Origin: Butyrivibrio sp.
GTDB taxonomy: Bacteria > Bacillota > Clostridia > Lachnospirales > Lachnospiraceae
Length of the DNA stretch: 64,000 bases
Direction of reading: 5' to 3'
Assembly: GCA_015056625.1 (NCBI GenBank)
Contig: SVFY01000013.1
Span: forward strand, 21,503-85,502
Made by a program: the position numbers and the translations under genes. Under the pieces are notes generated by a model. It saw nothing but the letters and a program-made list of their open reading frames with translations, did no database searches and was not told the DNA's origin. Of the stretch, positions 37,572 through 46,853 are shown piece by piece (within the stretch, counting starts at the first letter, position 1; every line of letters starts with the position of its first letter).

Positions 37572-38504
37572 ATGATCATCCAGACAGGCTCCCGCACTGA
37601 CATTCCCGCTTTCTACGCCGACTGGTTTGCTAAGAGGCTAGAGGAAGGCTATGTTTATGTGCGAAATCCCTACAATATGACTTATGTGACCAAGTACATA
37701 CTGCATCCATCTGTGGTGGACCTTATAAGCTTTTGCTCCAAGAATCCAGCGCCAATGCTTAAGTACCTTGACCTGCTCCGTCCTTACGGTATGTACTGGT
37801 ACGTCACCATAACAGGCTACGGAAGAGACATTGAGCCAGGTGTCCCTGATATTCCGGATGTAATAGAAACCTTCAAAAAGCTCTCTGACTTTGCGGGCGT
37901 CGATTCCATGGGATGGCGCTATGATCCGATCTTCCTTGATGAGAAGTACACCAGAGACTACCATCTTGAGAAGTTTGAAGAGATCGCTACCGCCCTGGAT
38001 GGCTATACCCAGACAGCTGTCATCAGTTTTATAGACATCTATCAGAAGGTAAAGAAGAATTTTCCCAAGGCTACTGCCTTGGAAAAAGCTGATCGCCTGT
38101 ATCTTGGAGAACACATGGCAAAGATAGCAAAAGACCATGGCATGATTCTTCGACCCTGCAGCGAAGGAACAGAGCTTGCCCGATTCGGAGCGGACTGCAG
38201 CGGTTGCATGACCCAGCCCATCTACGAAAAAGCTCTCCACACAAAGCTTGACTTCCCCAAGATCAAGAACGCCAGAACTTCCTGCGCCTGCTTTCTTGGA
38301 AATGATATTGGCATGTACAACACCTGTCTTCACTTATGCAAGTACTGCTATGCCAACTATGATGCAGAAACTGTCATAAATAACAACGCAAATCACGATC
38401 CATTGTCACCGCTTCTTATAGGAAATATCCGGCCTGAAGATGAGATCCACCAGGCGGAACAAAAGAGCTGGATCGACGGCCAGTTGTCCTTTGACTTTTT
38501 ATGA
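37572..38504 (+). CDS. DUF1848 protein with cysteine-rich radical-SAM-like C-terminal cluster
   Basis: 310 residues matching what I recall as DUF1848: SRTDIPAFYADWFAKRLEEGYVYVRNP at the start, WYVTITGYGRDIEPGVPD in the middle, and a C-terminal Cys cluster. The cluster comprises FGADCSGCM (about 213), SCACFLGNDIGMYNTCLHLCKYCYAN (about 238-262). CxxxCxYCYAN-like spacing recalls Fe-S binding. The function of the family is unknown to me. Only a GGTGA ribosome site is visible before the ATG. Confidence 0.8.
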   Translation: MIIQTGSRTDIPAFYADWFAKRLEEGYVYVRNPYNMTYVTKYILHPSVVDLISFCSKNPAPMLKYLDLLRPYGMYWYVTITGYGRDIEPGVPDIPDVIETFKKLSDFAGVDSMGWRYDPIFLDEKYTRDYHLEKFEEIATALDGYTQTAVISFIDIYQKVKKNFPKATALEKADRLYLGEHMAKIAKDHGMILRPCSEGTELARFGADCSGCMTQPIYEKALHTKLDFPKIKNARTSCACFLGNDIGMYNTCLHLCKYCYANYDAETVINNNANHDPLSPLLIGNIRPEDEIHQAEQKSWIDGQLSFDFL

Positions 38505-38515
38505 TGCCAAAAGCA

Positions 38516-38543
38516 AAGAGCCCCTTCTTGCGAAGGGGCTCTT
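38516..38543. terminator. bidirectional terminator between DUF1848 and the isomerase gene
   Basis: A perfect 12-bp GC-rich stem (38516-38527 with 38532-38543) with a 4-base loop; the minus-strand tail is TTTGCTTTT. It marks the left border of the xylan locus. Confidence 0.85.
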
Positions 38544-38589
38544 GTCATCTTCAAATAGATTCTGCCATATCCGGCGATCCGTCATGCAA

Positions 38590-40074
38590 TTAGCAGCAGA
38601 AAGGATTCTCTGTTGGATAAGGAAGAGATGCAGGCTGGTTGTAGCCGATTGTCTCTGCTCCAAGATACTTAAATACCTCGAAGAGTGCCTTTCCGTAGTG
38701 ACCAAATGCAACTGCTCCATGGTGAGGGAAGTTCTGCTGAATAAGTACGTGTCTGTAGAATCTGCCCATCTCAGGAATAGCGAATACACCGATACCACCG
38801 AATGATCTTGTAGGAACGTTAAGAACTTCGCCCTGTGCAAGGTAAGCTCTAAGGTGGTTGTCAGATGTGCTCTGAAGTCTGTAGAATGTGATATCACCAG
38901 GCTTGATGTCGCCTTCAAGTGTTCCCTGTGTAACTTCCTCAGGAAGGTTTCTAGCCATGATCCTCTGGAACTTCATCTCGCAGCTAGAAAGCTTGCTTGT
39001 GCATGTATTTCCGCAGTGGAAGCCCATGAATGTATCTGTGTGCTTGTAGTTGCCGAACTTGCCCTTGATGGACTCTTCGTACATGTCTGCAGGTACAGAG
39101 TTGTTGATATCAAGAAGTGTAACAGAGTCGTTACTTACGCATGTTCCGATGAACTCTGAAAGTGCGCCGTAGATATCAACCTCACATGATACAGGGATTC
39201 CTCTGCCTGTAAGTCTTGAGTTTACATAGCAAGGAACGAAACCGAACTGTGTCTGGAATGCAGGCCAGCACTTACCAGCGATACAAACGTACTTCTTGTA
39301 GCCTCTGTGCTCCTCAATCCAGTCAAGAAGTGTAAGCTCGTACTGAGCAAGCTTAGCAAGGATCTCAGGCTTCTTGTTACCTGCGCCAAGGTCAGCTTCC
39401 ATATCCTTAACAACATCAGGAATTCTAGGATCGTTGTCATGCTTGTGGAATGCTTCGAAGAGGTCAAGCTCTGAGTTCTCTTCGATCTCTGCGCCCATGT
39501 TGAAGATCTGCTTGATTGGTGCGTTGCAAGCAAGGAAGTTCATAGGACGAGGGCCAAAGCTGATGATCTTAAGATCACGAACACCAACGATCGCTCTTGC
39601 GATAGGCACGAACTCGTTGATCATCTTAGCGCACTCCTCAGCAGTTCCTACAGGATACTCTGGGATATAAGCCTTTGTGTTTCTGATGTAGAGGTTGTAG
39701 CTTGCATTGAGCATTCCGCAGTAAGCATCTCCTCTGCCATCGATAAGGTCATTCTGTGACTCCTCAGCTGCTGCACAGAACATGATAGGTCCATCAAAGT
39801 GCTTAGCAAGAAGTGTCTCAGAAATCTCAGGTCCGAAGTTTCCAAGATATACGCAAAGAGCGTTACATCCGTTTTTCTTGATATCCTCAAGAGCCTCTAC
39901 CATCTGAGTCTCGCTCTCGATGATACATACAGGACACTCATAAACGTCCTTGTCGTTGAAGTTCTTTTTGTAGGCCTCAGCTAAAGCCTTTCTTCTGTTT
40001 ACTGCAAGTGAAGCTGGGAAACAGTCTCTACTTACTGCAACTAAGCCAATTTTTACCTCTGGAATGTTGATCAT
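38590..40074 (-). CDS. L-fucose/arabinose-isomerase-family ketol isomerase
   Basis: 494 residues, shorter than the roughly 590 of E. coli FucI. The FucI/AraA fold is suggested by IGLVAVSRDCFPASLAVNRR at the start, ALCVYLGNFGPE, and ISFGPRPMNFL. Candidate metal ligands are Glu in VSCEVDIYGALSEF (about 300), Asp in VTLLDINNSV (about 325) and His in FPHHGAVAFGHYG (about 465). It would isomerise an aldose to a ketose. Directly upstream, 76 bases away, is xylulokinase and beyond it the xylan genes, so D-xylose (or L-arabinose/D-arabinose) is a plausible substrate; this is inference. No classical xylA is present in the window. Confidence 0.8.
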   Translation of the reverse strand: MINIPEVKIGLVAVSRDCFPASLAVNRRKALAEAYKKNFNDKDVYECPVCIIESETQMVEALEDIKKNGCNALCVYLGNFGPEISETLLAKHFDGPIMFCAAAEESQNDLIDGRGDAYCGMLNASYNLYIRNTKAYIPEYPVGTAEECAKMINEFVPIARAIVGVRDLKIISFGPRPMNFLACNAPIKQIFNMGAEIEENSELDLFEAFHKHDNDPRIPDVVKDMEADLGAGNKKPEILAKLAQYELTLLDWIEEHRGYKKYVCIAGKCWPAFQTQFGFVPCYVNSRLTGRGIPVSCEVDIYGALSEFIGTCVSNDSVTLLDINNSVPADMYEESIKGKFGNYKHTDTFMGFHCGNTCTSKLSSCEMKFQRIMARNLPEEVTQGTLEGDIKPGDITFYRLQSTSDNHLRAYLAQGEVLNVPTRSFGGIGVFAIPEMGRFYRHVLIQQNFPHHGAVAFGHYGKALFEVFKYLGAETIGYNQPASLPYPTENPFCC

Positions 40075-40150
40075 AATTTATCCCCTTTCCTTTGCGGGTC
40101 CTCCCGCTTAAATATGTGTTTACTGCCATACCCTTATGGCGTTTATTACC

Positions 40151-41689
40151 TTACAGCTCTGACAGCTGTTTGTAATCATCTTTAAGATCTGCATAGAGCT
40201 TCTTGTAAAGCTCATGATATGCTGCGTACTTCTTAGCATTATCTGCTAAAGGCTCTGTCTCTTTTGCCTTGGTGATGAGCTTATCTGCAGCTTCCTGAAC
40301 GCTTGCGTATACTCCGCTACCAACACCTGCAAGAATTGCTACTCCAAGAGCAGGTCCCTGCTCCTGATTGATGGTTGCCACCTTGCACTGGTACAGATCT
40401 GAGAGCATCTGTCTCCAGATCTTGCTCTTTCCACCGCCGCCGCAAGCCATCATCTCTTTTACGCTGATGCCCATCTCTTTAAGGATGTCGTTGCAATCGC
40501 AAAGTGAATAGGAAACACCTTCCATTACTGCACGAAGAAGATGCTTTCTTGTGTGGATTCCTGAAAGTCCAAAGAATACGCCTCTTGCCTTGTCATCCAG
40601 GTGAGGAGTTCTCTCTCCATTAAGATATGGAAGATAGATGAGTCTGTCACTTCCTACAGGAACTGTCTCGATGTCAGCATTTATAAGGTCATAAGGGTCA
40701 ACGCCCTTTTCCTTGGCTTCCTCGATGTAGCTCTGGCAGAAGTTATCCCTGAACCACTTAAGTGAGAATCCTGCTGCCTGGGTAACACCCATGATATGCC
40801 ATGCGCCAGGTACTGCGCAGCAGCATGTGTGAACTCTTCCCTTGGGGTCGATGCTGACCTTGTCTGTGTGAGCAAATACAACTCCGCTGGTTCCGATGGT
40901 TGTGAAGGCTGTTCCCTCTCTTACTACTCCGGTTCCGATAGCTGCTGCCGCATTGTCTCCAGCTCCGCCAACTACAACTGTATCTGTTGAAAGTCCAAGC
41001 TGCGCAGCAACCTCGCTTGTGAGCTTGCCTGTAACCTCACAGGACTCGTACATCTTGCCAAGGAGTGACTTGTCGATGTTAAGCTTGTCGAGAACCTCGT
41101 CTGACCAGCATCTGTGTGCCACATCCATGAGCTGCATTCCGGAAGCATCTGAAACCTCTGTTGCGAACTCTCCTGTAAGGACGTATCTGATGTAGTCCTT
41201 AGGAAGCAGGATATGCCTGCAGCGCTTGTAATTCTCTGGCTCCTTGTTTCTAACCCAGAGGATCTTGGCTGCTGTCCAGCCTGTAAGAGGTGGATTAGCT
41301 GTGATCTCGATCCACTTCTCTCTTGGCATGATCTTTAACATTTCCTCAACTTCATCGCCAGTTCTCTGATCACACCAGATAATGGATGGTCTTATAACTT
41401 CCCCATTTTCGTCAAGCATTACAAGACCGTGCATCTGTCCGGAAATACCAATTCCCTTGATGTCGGCAGCATCAGCCACCTTGCCGCTTGAAACAGCCTC
41501 TTTTACAACAGCTGCCACAGTCTCAAGTGAAGCCTTCTTCCAGTCAGATGGCTCCTGCTCAGCCCAGCCATTCTGAGGTGTGTACATTGGATACTCGTAG
41601 GCCTTCTCAGCAATAACTGTTCCATTCTCATCGAAAAGAACTGTCTTGGTAGCGGAAGTTCCCACATCAATACCTATAAGATAATTCAT
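40151..41689 (-). CDS. xylB: xylulokinase XylB (FGGY kinase)
   Basis: 512 residues. The N-terminal ATPase-fold motif YLIGIDVGTSATKTVLFDENG, IIWCDQRTGDEVEEM (about 80), VVGGAGDNAAAAIGTG (about 235) and the C-terminal MMACGGGGKSKIWRQMLSDL (about 415) are FGGY features; the layout and length fit D-xylulose kinase best. Product xylulose 5-phosphate enters the pentose phosphate pathway. It precedes the isomerase gene in one transcript and has its own promoter with a palindrome just upstream. Confidence 0.93.
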   Translation of the reverse strand: MNYLIGIDVGTSATKTVLFDENGTVIAEKAYEYPMYTPQNGWAEQEPSDWKKASLETVAAVVKEAVSSGKVADAADIKGIGISGQMHGLVMLDENGEVIRPSIIWCDQRTGDEVEEMLKIMPREKWIEITANPPLTGWTAAKILWVRNKEPENYKRCRHILLPKDYIRYVLTGEFATEVSDASGMQLMDVAHRCWSDEVLDKLNIDKSLLGKMYESCEVTGKLTSEVAAQLGLSTDTVVVGGAGDNAAAAIGTGVVREGTAFTTIGTSGVVFAHTDKVSIDPKGRVHTCCCAVPGAWHIMGVTQAAGFSLKWFRDNFCQSYIEEAKEKGVDPYDLINADIETVPVGSDRLIYLPYLNGERTPHLDDKARGVFFGLSGIHTRKHLLRAVMEGVSYSLCDCNDILKEMGISVKEMMACGGGGKSKIWRQMLSDLYQCKVATINQEQGPALGVAILAGVGSGVYASVQEAADKLITKAKETEPLADNAKKYAAYHELYKKLYADLKDDYKQLSEL

Positions 41690-41721
41690 ACCTTGCCCCT
41701 TTCTACTGCGCTATATGGGTA

Positions 41722-41771
41722 ATTGTAACTTGTACACCTATCCCATACAACTAGAGTATCATTATTGATAC
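41722..41771 (-). promoter_or_regulatory. promoter and candidate operator of xylB-isomerase
   Basis: On the minus strand TTGTAT (complement of 41745-41750), 17 bases, TACAAT (complement of 41722-41727). Immediately upstream of the -35 is the palindrome GTATCA-TTAT-TGATAC (41756-41771), a likely regulator site. The rest of the 41690-41851 gap is AT-rich without further signals. Confidence 0.5.
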
Positions 41772-41851
41772 AAAACTTACATTGTCACAGATTGCAGAAA
41801 ATATCAGCAAATTTTTATACATAATTTCTGATGCTTGTATTTTTAATCCGG

Positions 41852-43954
41852 TCAAATAGTTACATCTTTTTCAAGACAACTTACACCAGTAAGCTCTTTT
41901 GAGCGCTCATCAGGCTGACTTGTTCCTGCATATACCTTAAAGCTATGTGAAAAGACATCTCTGTTGCCCTCTTCATCTACTGATGTGAAGGCTCTTCTTG
42001 GAAGCTTAACAGTAATCTCTTTTCCCTCACCTGCTCCAAGTTCAAATCTCTCAAAACCTGCAAGGCATGGATTAGGGATAGCCAGCTCATAGCCAGTATC
42101 CTGAACATAGATCTGAAGGACATCGGATGTCTTAACAGCACCCTCGTTGACCATTGTTACCTTAACTGTAGCGCCATCAGCTGATGCGGTAACCTCCATC
42201 TCTTTTGCCCTGCACTTACCGTATGTCAGGCCATATCCAAATGGATAGAGGGGTGTTCCGGTAAAGTATCTGTAGGTCCTGTTCTTCATGGAGTAATCTC
42301 TGAAGTCAGGAAGGTCATCGGTGCTGCGATAGAAGGTTACAGGAAGCTTACCTGATGGTGATACATCTCCAAAGAGGATATCAGCTACGTCTTCGCCGCC
42401 CTTTGCTCCCGGATACCATGCCTGGATAATAGCTGCAGCCTTCTCCTGTGCTACTGAAAGATTTATTGCACTACCTGACATGTTGATAACGATGGTAGGT
42501 TTATTGCAGTCGAGAACAGAGTTAAGGAGCTGTCTCTGAGGAATTGGAAGCTCAAGATTTACCTTGTCTCCTGATGCAAACTGATTGCCTGCATCTCCCT
42601 CTTCGCCCTCAAGGTTTTCATCAAGACCTACTACAACAACCATCACATCTGCATAGTCCGCAATGGTCTGAACTTCAGAGAGTCTGTCTGGATAGTCCTG
42701 ATCTGAGAGGTTGCTAAGATTTGGCTTCCAGAGATCACAGCCTTCAGAGTAAAGAACTCTTACATCACCTGCCACCTTGTCCTCAATTCCCTCAAGAACT
42801 GTTACAAACCTTGATGAAGTTCCGTGGTAGTTACCCATAAGAGCGATTCTTGAATCAGCGTTTGGTCCAACTACGCCGATGGTCTTAAGTTTTGTCTTAT
42901 CAAGAGGAAGAAGTCCGTTGTTCTTTAAAAGAACTATTCCCTCTGCTGCAGCCTTATGTGCCACCTTCTGGTGCTCATCACACTCAACAACAGTAAATGG
43001 TATATTGTCGAACTCAGTCTTATCAAACATTCCAAGAAGGAATCTTGTGGTAAAGAGCCTTACGCAGGACTCCGTTATCTGATCCTCAGTGATAAGACCA
43101 GCTCTGTATGCGTTCATCATCTTCTGATAAGTGCATCCGCAGTTTACGTCGCATCCCATATCAAGGGCCAGCTTAACTGATTCCTCAGCTGTTGCTGTGA
43201 CCTTGTGGTTCTCGTGGAAGTCTCTGATAGCCCAGCAGTCTGATACGAAGTGTCCTTCAAATCCCCACTTACCTCTTAAGGTATCAACCATAAGTGGCTT
43301 GTTGGCGCAGCATGGCTCTCCGTTAGTCCTGTTGTAAGCACCCATGACAGCCTCTACCTGGCCGTCCTTAACACAGGTCTCAAAGGCTGGAAGGTAAGTC
43401 TCCTCAAGGTCCTTCTTGGAAGCCTTGGCGTCAAAGAAGTGTCTGTCCCCCTCAGGTCCTGAGTGAACAGCAAAGTGCTTGGCGCAGGCTGCTGCCTTCA
43501 TGTACTCGCCATCTCCCTGGATTCCCTTGATGAATGGAACTGCAAGGGCTCCTGTAAGATATGGATCCTCACCATAGGTCTCATGGCCTCTGCCCCATCT
43601 TGGATCACGGAAGATGTTCACATTTGGTGACCAGAAGGTAAGACCCTTGTAGATATCTCTATCACCGCGCTTTGCCTGCTCGTTGTACTTGGCACGGCCT
43701 TCCTGCGCAATAACTTCTCCCACCTCTTTCATAAGGTCTTTATCAAAGGCTGCTGCCATTCCGATCGCCTGTGGGAACATGGTAGCCGTGCCTGCTCTTG
43801 CCACGCCGTGAAGAGCCTCATTCCACCAGTTGTAGGCAGGAACTCCAAGTCTGTCGATGGCAGGAGAATCATACCGTAGCTGTGACGCCTTCTCCTCCAC
43901 TGTCATCTTGGAAACCAGCTCTTTTGCGCGCTTCCTTGCTTCTTCTCTGTTCAT
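41852..43954 (-). CDS. GH3 beta-xylosidase-like glycoside hydrolase (cytoplasmic)
   Basis: 700 residues without a signal peptide. GH3 N-domain: YNWWNEALHGVARAG (about 41-55), PRWGRGHETYGEDPYL, KHFAVHSGPEGDRH, and the nucleophile Asp in FVSDCWAI (about 240). GH3 C-domain: LLKNNGLLPLD and VGPNADSRIALMGNY, followed by a fibronectin-III-like tail. The YNWWNEALHG and GPEGDRH motifs are those of beta-xylosidases in the family. It would release xylose from imported xylo-oligosaccharides. It lies downstream of the importer genes in the GH115-led operon, but a terminator-like hairpin precedes it. Confidence 0.92.
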   Translation of the reverse strand: MNREEARKRAKELVSKMTVEEKASQLRYDSPAIDRLGVPAYNWWNEALHGVARAGTATMFPQAIGMAAAFDKDLMKEVGEVIAQEGRAKYNEQAKRGDRDIYKGLTFWSPNVNIFRDPRWGRGHETYGEDPYLTGALAVPFIKGIQGDGEYMKAAACAKHFAVHSGPEGDRHFFDAKASKKDLEETYLPAFETCVKDGQVEAVMGAYNRTNGEPCCANKPLMVDTLRGKWGFEGHFVSDCWAIRDFHENHKVTATAEESVKLALDMGCDVNCGCTYQKMMNAYRAGLITEDQITESCVRLFTTRFLLGMFDKTEFDNIPFTVVECDEHQKVAHKAAAEGIVLLKNNGLLPLDKTKLKTIGVVGPNADSRIALMGNYHGTSSRFVTVLEGIEDKVAGDVRVLYSEGCDLWKPNLSNLSDQDYPDRLSEVQTIADYADVMVVVVGLDENLEGEEGDAGNQFASGDKVNLELPIPQRQLLNSVLDCNKPTIVINMSGSAINLSVAQEKAAAIIQAWYPGAKGGEDVADILFGDVSPSGKLPVTFYRSTDDLPDFRDYSMKNRTYRYFTGTPLYPFGYGLTYGKCRAKEMEVTASADGATVKVTMVNEGAVKTSDVLQIYVQDTGYELAIPNPCLAGFERFELGAGEGKEITVKLPRRAFTSVDEEGNRDVFSHSFKVYAGTSQPDERSKELTGVSCLEKDVTI

Positions 43955-44074
43955 TGTTATACCCTCAATATTCTCAATAAAATTGGTGTTAATGCTACTG
44001 ATTCTATTCTATATTTTAAGGCCGGGCTTATCTCACCACATCTTGCCATGTTGTTATCAAAAGTTACCATTGCC

Positions 44075-44108
44075 TGAAAAAAGGAGCCGTGAATGAACAC
44101 GACTCCTT
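44075..44108 (-). terminator. intrinsic terminator after the first binding-protein gene
   Basis: Stem AAGGAGCCGTG/CACGACTCCTT (44081-44091 with 44098-44108, one G-T type pair) followed by six T on the minus strand. It would reduce read-through from the transporter genes into GH3. Confidence 0.8.
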
Positions 44109-44162
44109 CTTCTAAAGGTTTTTTATGTTAATGGCAAAAATTGTAGCTTTTGTTTCTTATCA

Positions 44163-45887
44163 TCAAGGAAGCATGTCAGCATCGCCGAAGTACTCAGCCC
44201 ACTTAGCTGCTCTCTCGTCCATGATTGCCTGTCCGCCTGATGAAAGGTAATCTGACATGTAGCTGTCCCAAACAGAATCGAAATCTGCTGCAGCTGCTAC
44301 AACTGCGTTGTCATAGATCTGGTCTCTCTTTGATGAAAGAGTATCACCAACACCAGCCTCAGCCTCGATAACACCAACGTTTACGTTGATTGGCTCAAGA
44401 CCATCTGCAAGAGAGATCTTGTTAGCTGCATCTACAAGCTCAGGATCAGCCTCTGCATAGCCGTAAGCGATTGAAAGGTTTGCAAGATCCCAGTCACCAA
44501 AGTATGTTCCGTTACATGTGATCGTGTAGTCGATGTTCTTGCCAGAGTTCTGTATTGCATCGCCTTCAGCAGCCTTGATCTGGATAGCGCCGCTCTCAAG
44601 TACTTCGTGTGTAACACCCTCATCACCAGCCTGGAGGTACTTGATTGTCTCAGGCTTTGAAATGAAGTCAAGGTAAAGAAGTGAAGCAAGAGGCTCATCG
44701 TTTGTTGTAGGGAAGAAGATCTTTCTGTCGCCTGCAGTTGAGTAGAGCCACTTAGCATACTTGCCGTCTGAGTTCTTGAAGCAGTCAACTGCTACGAACT
44801 TAGCGTCTTCGCCAACGTTTCTCTTAAGGTTTGCATTGATTGAATCTTCACCGTTTCTGAATACGTAATCCCAGTTGTGCTGGAATGCACCAACATAACC
44901 AGCCTTGATCATATCGTCCTCTGTTGTGTCTCCGCTTCCGTAAAGAGCGAAATCTTTCCACATAAGGCCGTCGTTGTACCACTTGTTAAGGAGCCTAACA
45001 GCTTCCTTTGTCTGAGGCTCTGTAACCATTCTGTCATCAAATCCGTTGATGTAGTACTCTTTGTCTGTGATCTTAGGATCCATGAAGGATGTGATGATGT
45101 TGCTTGCTCTCCAACCGATATCATAGCTGGTTGAGAAAGGAACCATCTTGGAAGCATCCTTGCCAAGAAGAGTGTCAGCGTTGTCTCTGAATGCTACAAG
45201 CATATCCTCGAACTCCTGAGTTGTTGTAGGAGCCTTCATATTAAGTGCATCAAGCCAGTCCTGACGAACGAATGTAACAATTCTCTGCTGCTCAGCTCTT
45301 CTGCCTTCGATTGCCCAAAGTGATCCGGTCTTAGGATCCTTGTCCCAAAGCATGTTTGTATCTTCAAGCCATGCCCAAAGGTTTGGTGTATCAGCCTTGT
45401 AGTCTTCAACCATATCCTTAAGATCGATAACACCACCCATGTCAGCGTATGTAAGAACTGTAGGATAGCTGTATGTTACACAGATGTCAGGAGCTTCCTG
45501 AGCTGCAAGGAGGTTGTTGATATCCTCTGTCTCTGTCCATCTTGGAACCTTCTTGAAAGTAACTTCTACGTTGTGCTCTTCAAGCATTCCCTTCTTGATG
45601 TACTCTGTGTACATGTTGTTCTCAGGATCTGATCCGCCGTCGTTTCCTCTGTCGTAGATCTCTACTGTGATGGATCTTGTGTCAGCGAACTTACCATCTG
45701 TAAGCTCTGATGATCCAGCTGACTCTGCAGCATCTGTAGCCTCTGTCTGTGTCTGCTCAGTAGCAGTTGCGTCAGTACCTGTTGTCTCGGTACTTGTTGT
45801 TGCTGCTCCCCCGTCTGACTGTCCGCAGGCAACGATTGAAAGTGCCATAGCAGAAGCAAGGAGCATGGATAATACCTTTTTCTTCAT
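44163..45887 (-). CDS. sugar ABC transporter substrate-binding lipoprotein (LplA-like)
   Basis: 574 residues. The lipoprotein signal is MKKKVLSMLLASAMALSIVAC with the lipobox Cys at 21. A Thr/Ala/Glu-rich linker to about 68 precedes a family 1 solute-binding fold (VEIYDRGNDGGSDPENNMYTEY, APDICVTYSYPTVL, and a late ADFDSVWDSYMSDYLSSGG). The large size is that of LplA-type proteins that bind oligosaccharides such as aldouronates. With the two permeases upstream it forms importer 1. SD GGAGG precedes the ATG. Confidence 0.92.
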   Translation of the reverse strand: MKKKVLSMLLASAMALSIVACGQSDGGAATTSTETTGTDATATEQTQTEATDAAESAGSSELTDGKFADTRSITVEIYDRGNDGGSDPENNMYTEYIKKGMLEEHNVEVTFKKVPRWTETEDINNLLAAQEAPDICVTYSYPTVLTYADMGGVIDLKDMVEDYKADTPNLWAWLEDTNMLWDKDPKTGSLWAIEGRRAEQQRIVTFVRQDWLDALNMKAPTTTQEFEDMLVAFRDNADTLLGKDASKMVPFSTSYDIGWRASNIITSFMDPKITDKEYYINGFDDRMVTEPQTKEAVRLLNKWYNDGLMWKDFALYGSGDTTEDDMIKAGYVGAFQHNWDYVFRNGEDSINANLKRNVGEDAKFVAVDCFKNSDGKYAKWLYSTAGDRKIFFPTTNDEPLASLLYLDFISKPETIKYLQAGDEGVTHEVLESGAIQIKAAEGDAIQNSGKNIDYTITCNGTYFGDWDLANLSIAYGYAEADPELVDAANKISLADGLEPINVNVGVIEAEAGVGDTLSSKRDQIYDNAVVAAAADFDSVWDSYMSDYLSSGGQAIMDERAAKWAEYFGDADMLP

Positions 45888-45965
45888 AACTTTACCTCCA
45901 TTATTGTTTGTTGATAGATAATATGTGATCCCTCATTGGGGATAGGATCCGTAAATTATATTCGA

Positions 45966-46838
45966 TCACTCTTTTACCGCGCCAAGAGTAACTCCACTTA
46001 TGAAGTACTTCTGAAGGAACGGATAAATGCACAGGATCGGAATGGTTGAAAACATTACGATGGCTGCCTTAAGTGACTCTGAAAGTCCGGGGGCTGAGAA
46101 GCCCTCCTGGGTTGCTACTTCAACTGAGTTGATGTTGTTGATGATGTTGTACAAAAGAAGCTGAAGTGGATAATACTTTTCCTCTCTCATGTACATCAGG
46201 GCATCTGAGTAGCCATTCCATCTTCCTACTGCGTAGAAAAGAGCCAGTGTAGCCATAACAGGCTTTGAAAGAGGAACATATATCTTGTACAGAATCTCAA
46301 AGAAGGTTGCTCCGTCGATCTCAGCGGACTCACGAAGTGAATCCGGGATTCCGTAAAAGAAACTTCTCATGATGATCATGTTGTAAACACTAAGTACGCC
46401 AGGCAGGATCAAAACCAATGGGTTACTTAAAAGGTTCAGCTTCTGCATCAGCAGGTAGTTAGGAATTGTACCTGCGTTAAAGAACATCGTGATAGTGATA
46501 AAGATGTTGATGGCCTTTCTTCCTCTTAGCTTTTCAAAGATCAGAGGGAAAGCACAAAGCGTTGTCATTGAAAGGGACAGCAATGTACAGATGATCGTAA
46601 GTGTCACTGTCCATAAAAATGCTCTTAAGTATTTTGGGTCCTTTAATACTGTTGAATATGCGTTGAAGTTAAGGCCCTTTGGCAAAAGATAAACTTCATT
46701 CCTTACAAGGAAATCCGTACCACTAAGGGATTTTGCAAGCAGGTTCAGCATTGGGATTATGCATATTGCGCTGACTAACAGGCAAAGTATTACAAAAAAC
46801 ATATCCCAGGCTTTTTCGCCGGTTGATTTAATCTTCAT
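45966..46838 (-). CDS. ABC transporter permease (LplC/YtcP type), importer 1
   Basis: 290 residues, six hydrophobic segments, ending YFISGVTLGAVKE as is typical of this CUT1 permease group. The EAA loop that contacts the ATPase is ESAEIDGATFFEILYKIYVP (about 190). It partners with the LplB-like permease 16 bases upstream. No ATPase gene lies in the window, so a shared MsmX-like ATPase elsewhere is expected. Confidence 0.94.
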   Translation of the reverse strand: MKIKSTGEKAWDMFFVILCLLVSAICIIPMLNLLAKSLSGTDFLVRNEVYLLPKGLNFNAYSTVLKDPKYLRAFLWTVTLTIICTLLSLSMTTLCAFPLIFEKLRGRKAINIFITITMFFNAGTIPNYLLMQKLNLLSNPLVLILPGVLSVYNMIIMRSFFYGIPDSLRESAEIDGATFFEILYKIYVPLSKPVMATLALFYAVGRWNGYSDALMYMREEKYYPLQLLLYNIINNINSVEVATQEGFSAPGLSESLKAAIVMFSTIPILCIYPFLQKYFISGVTLGAVKE

Positions 46839-46853
46839 CTTTCTTTCCTCCCT

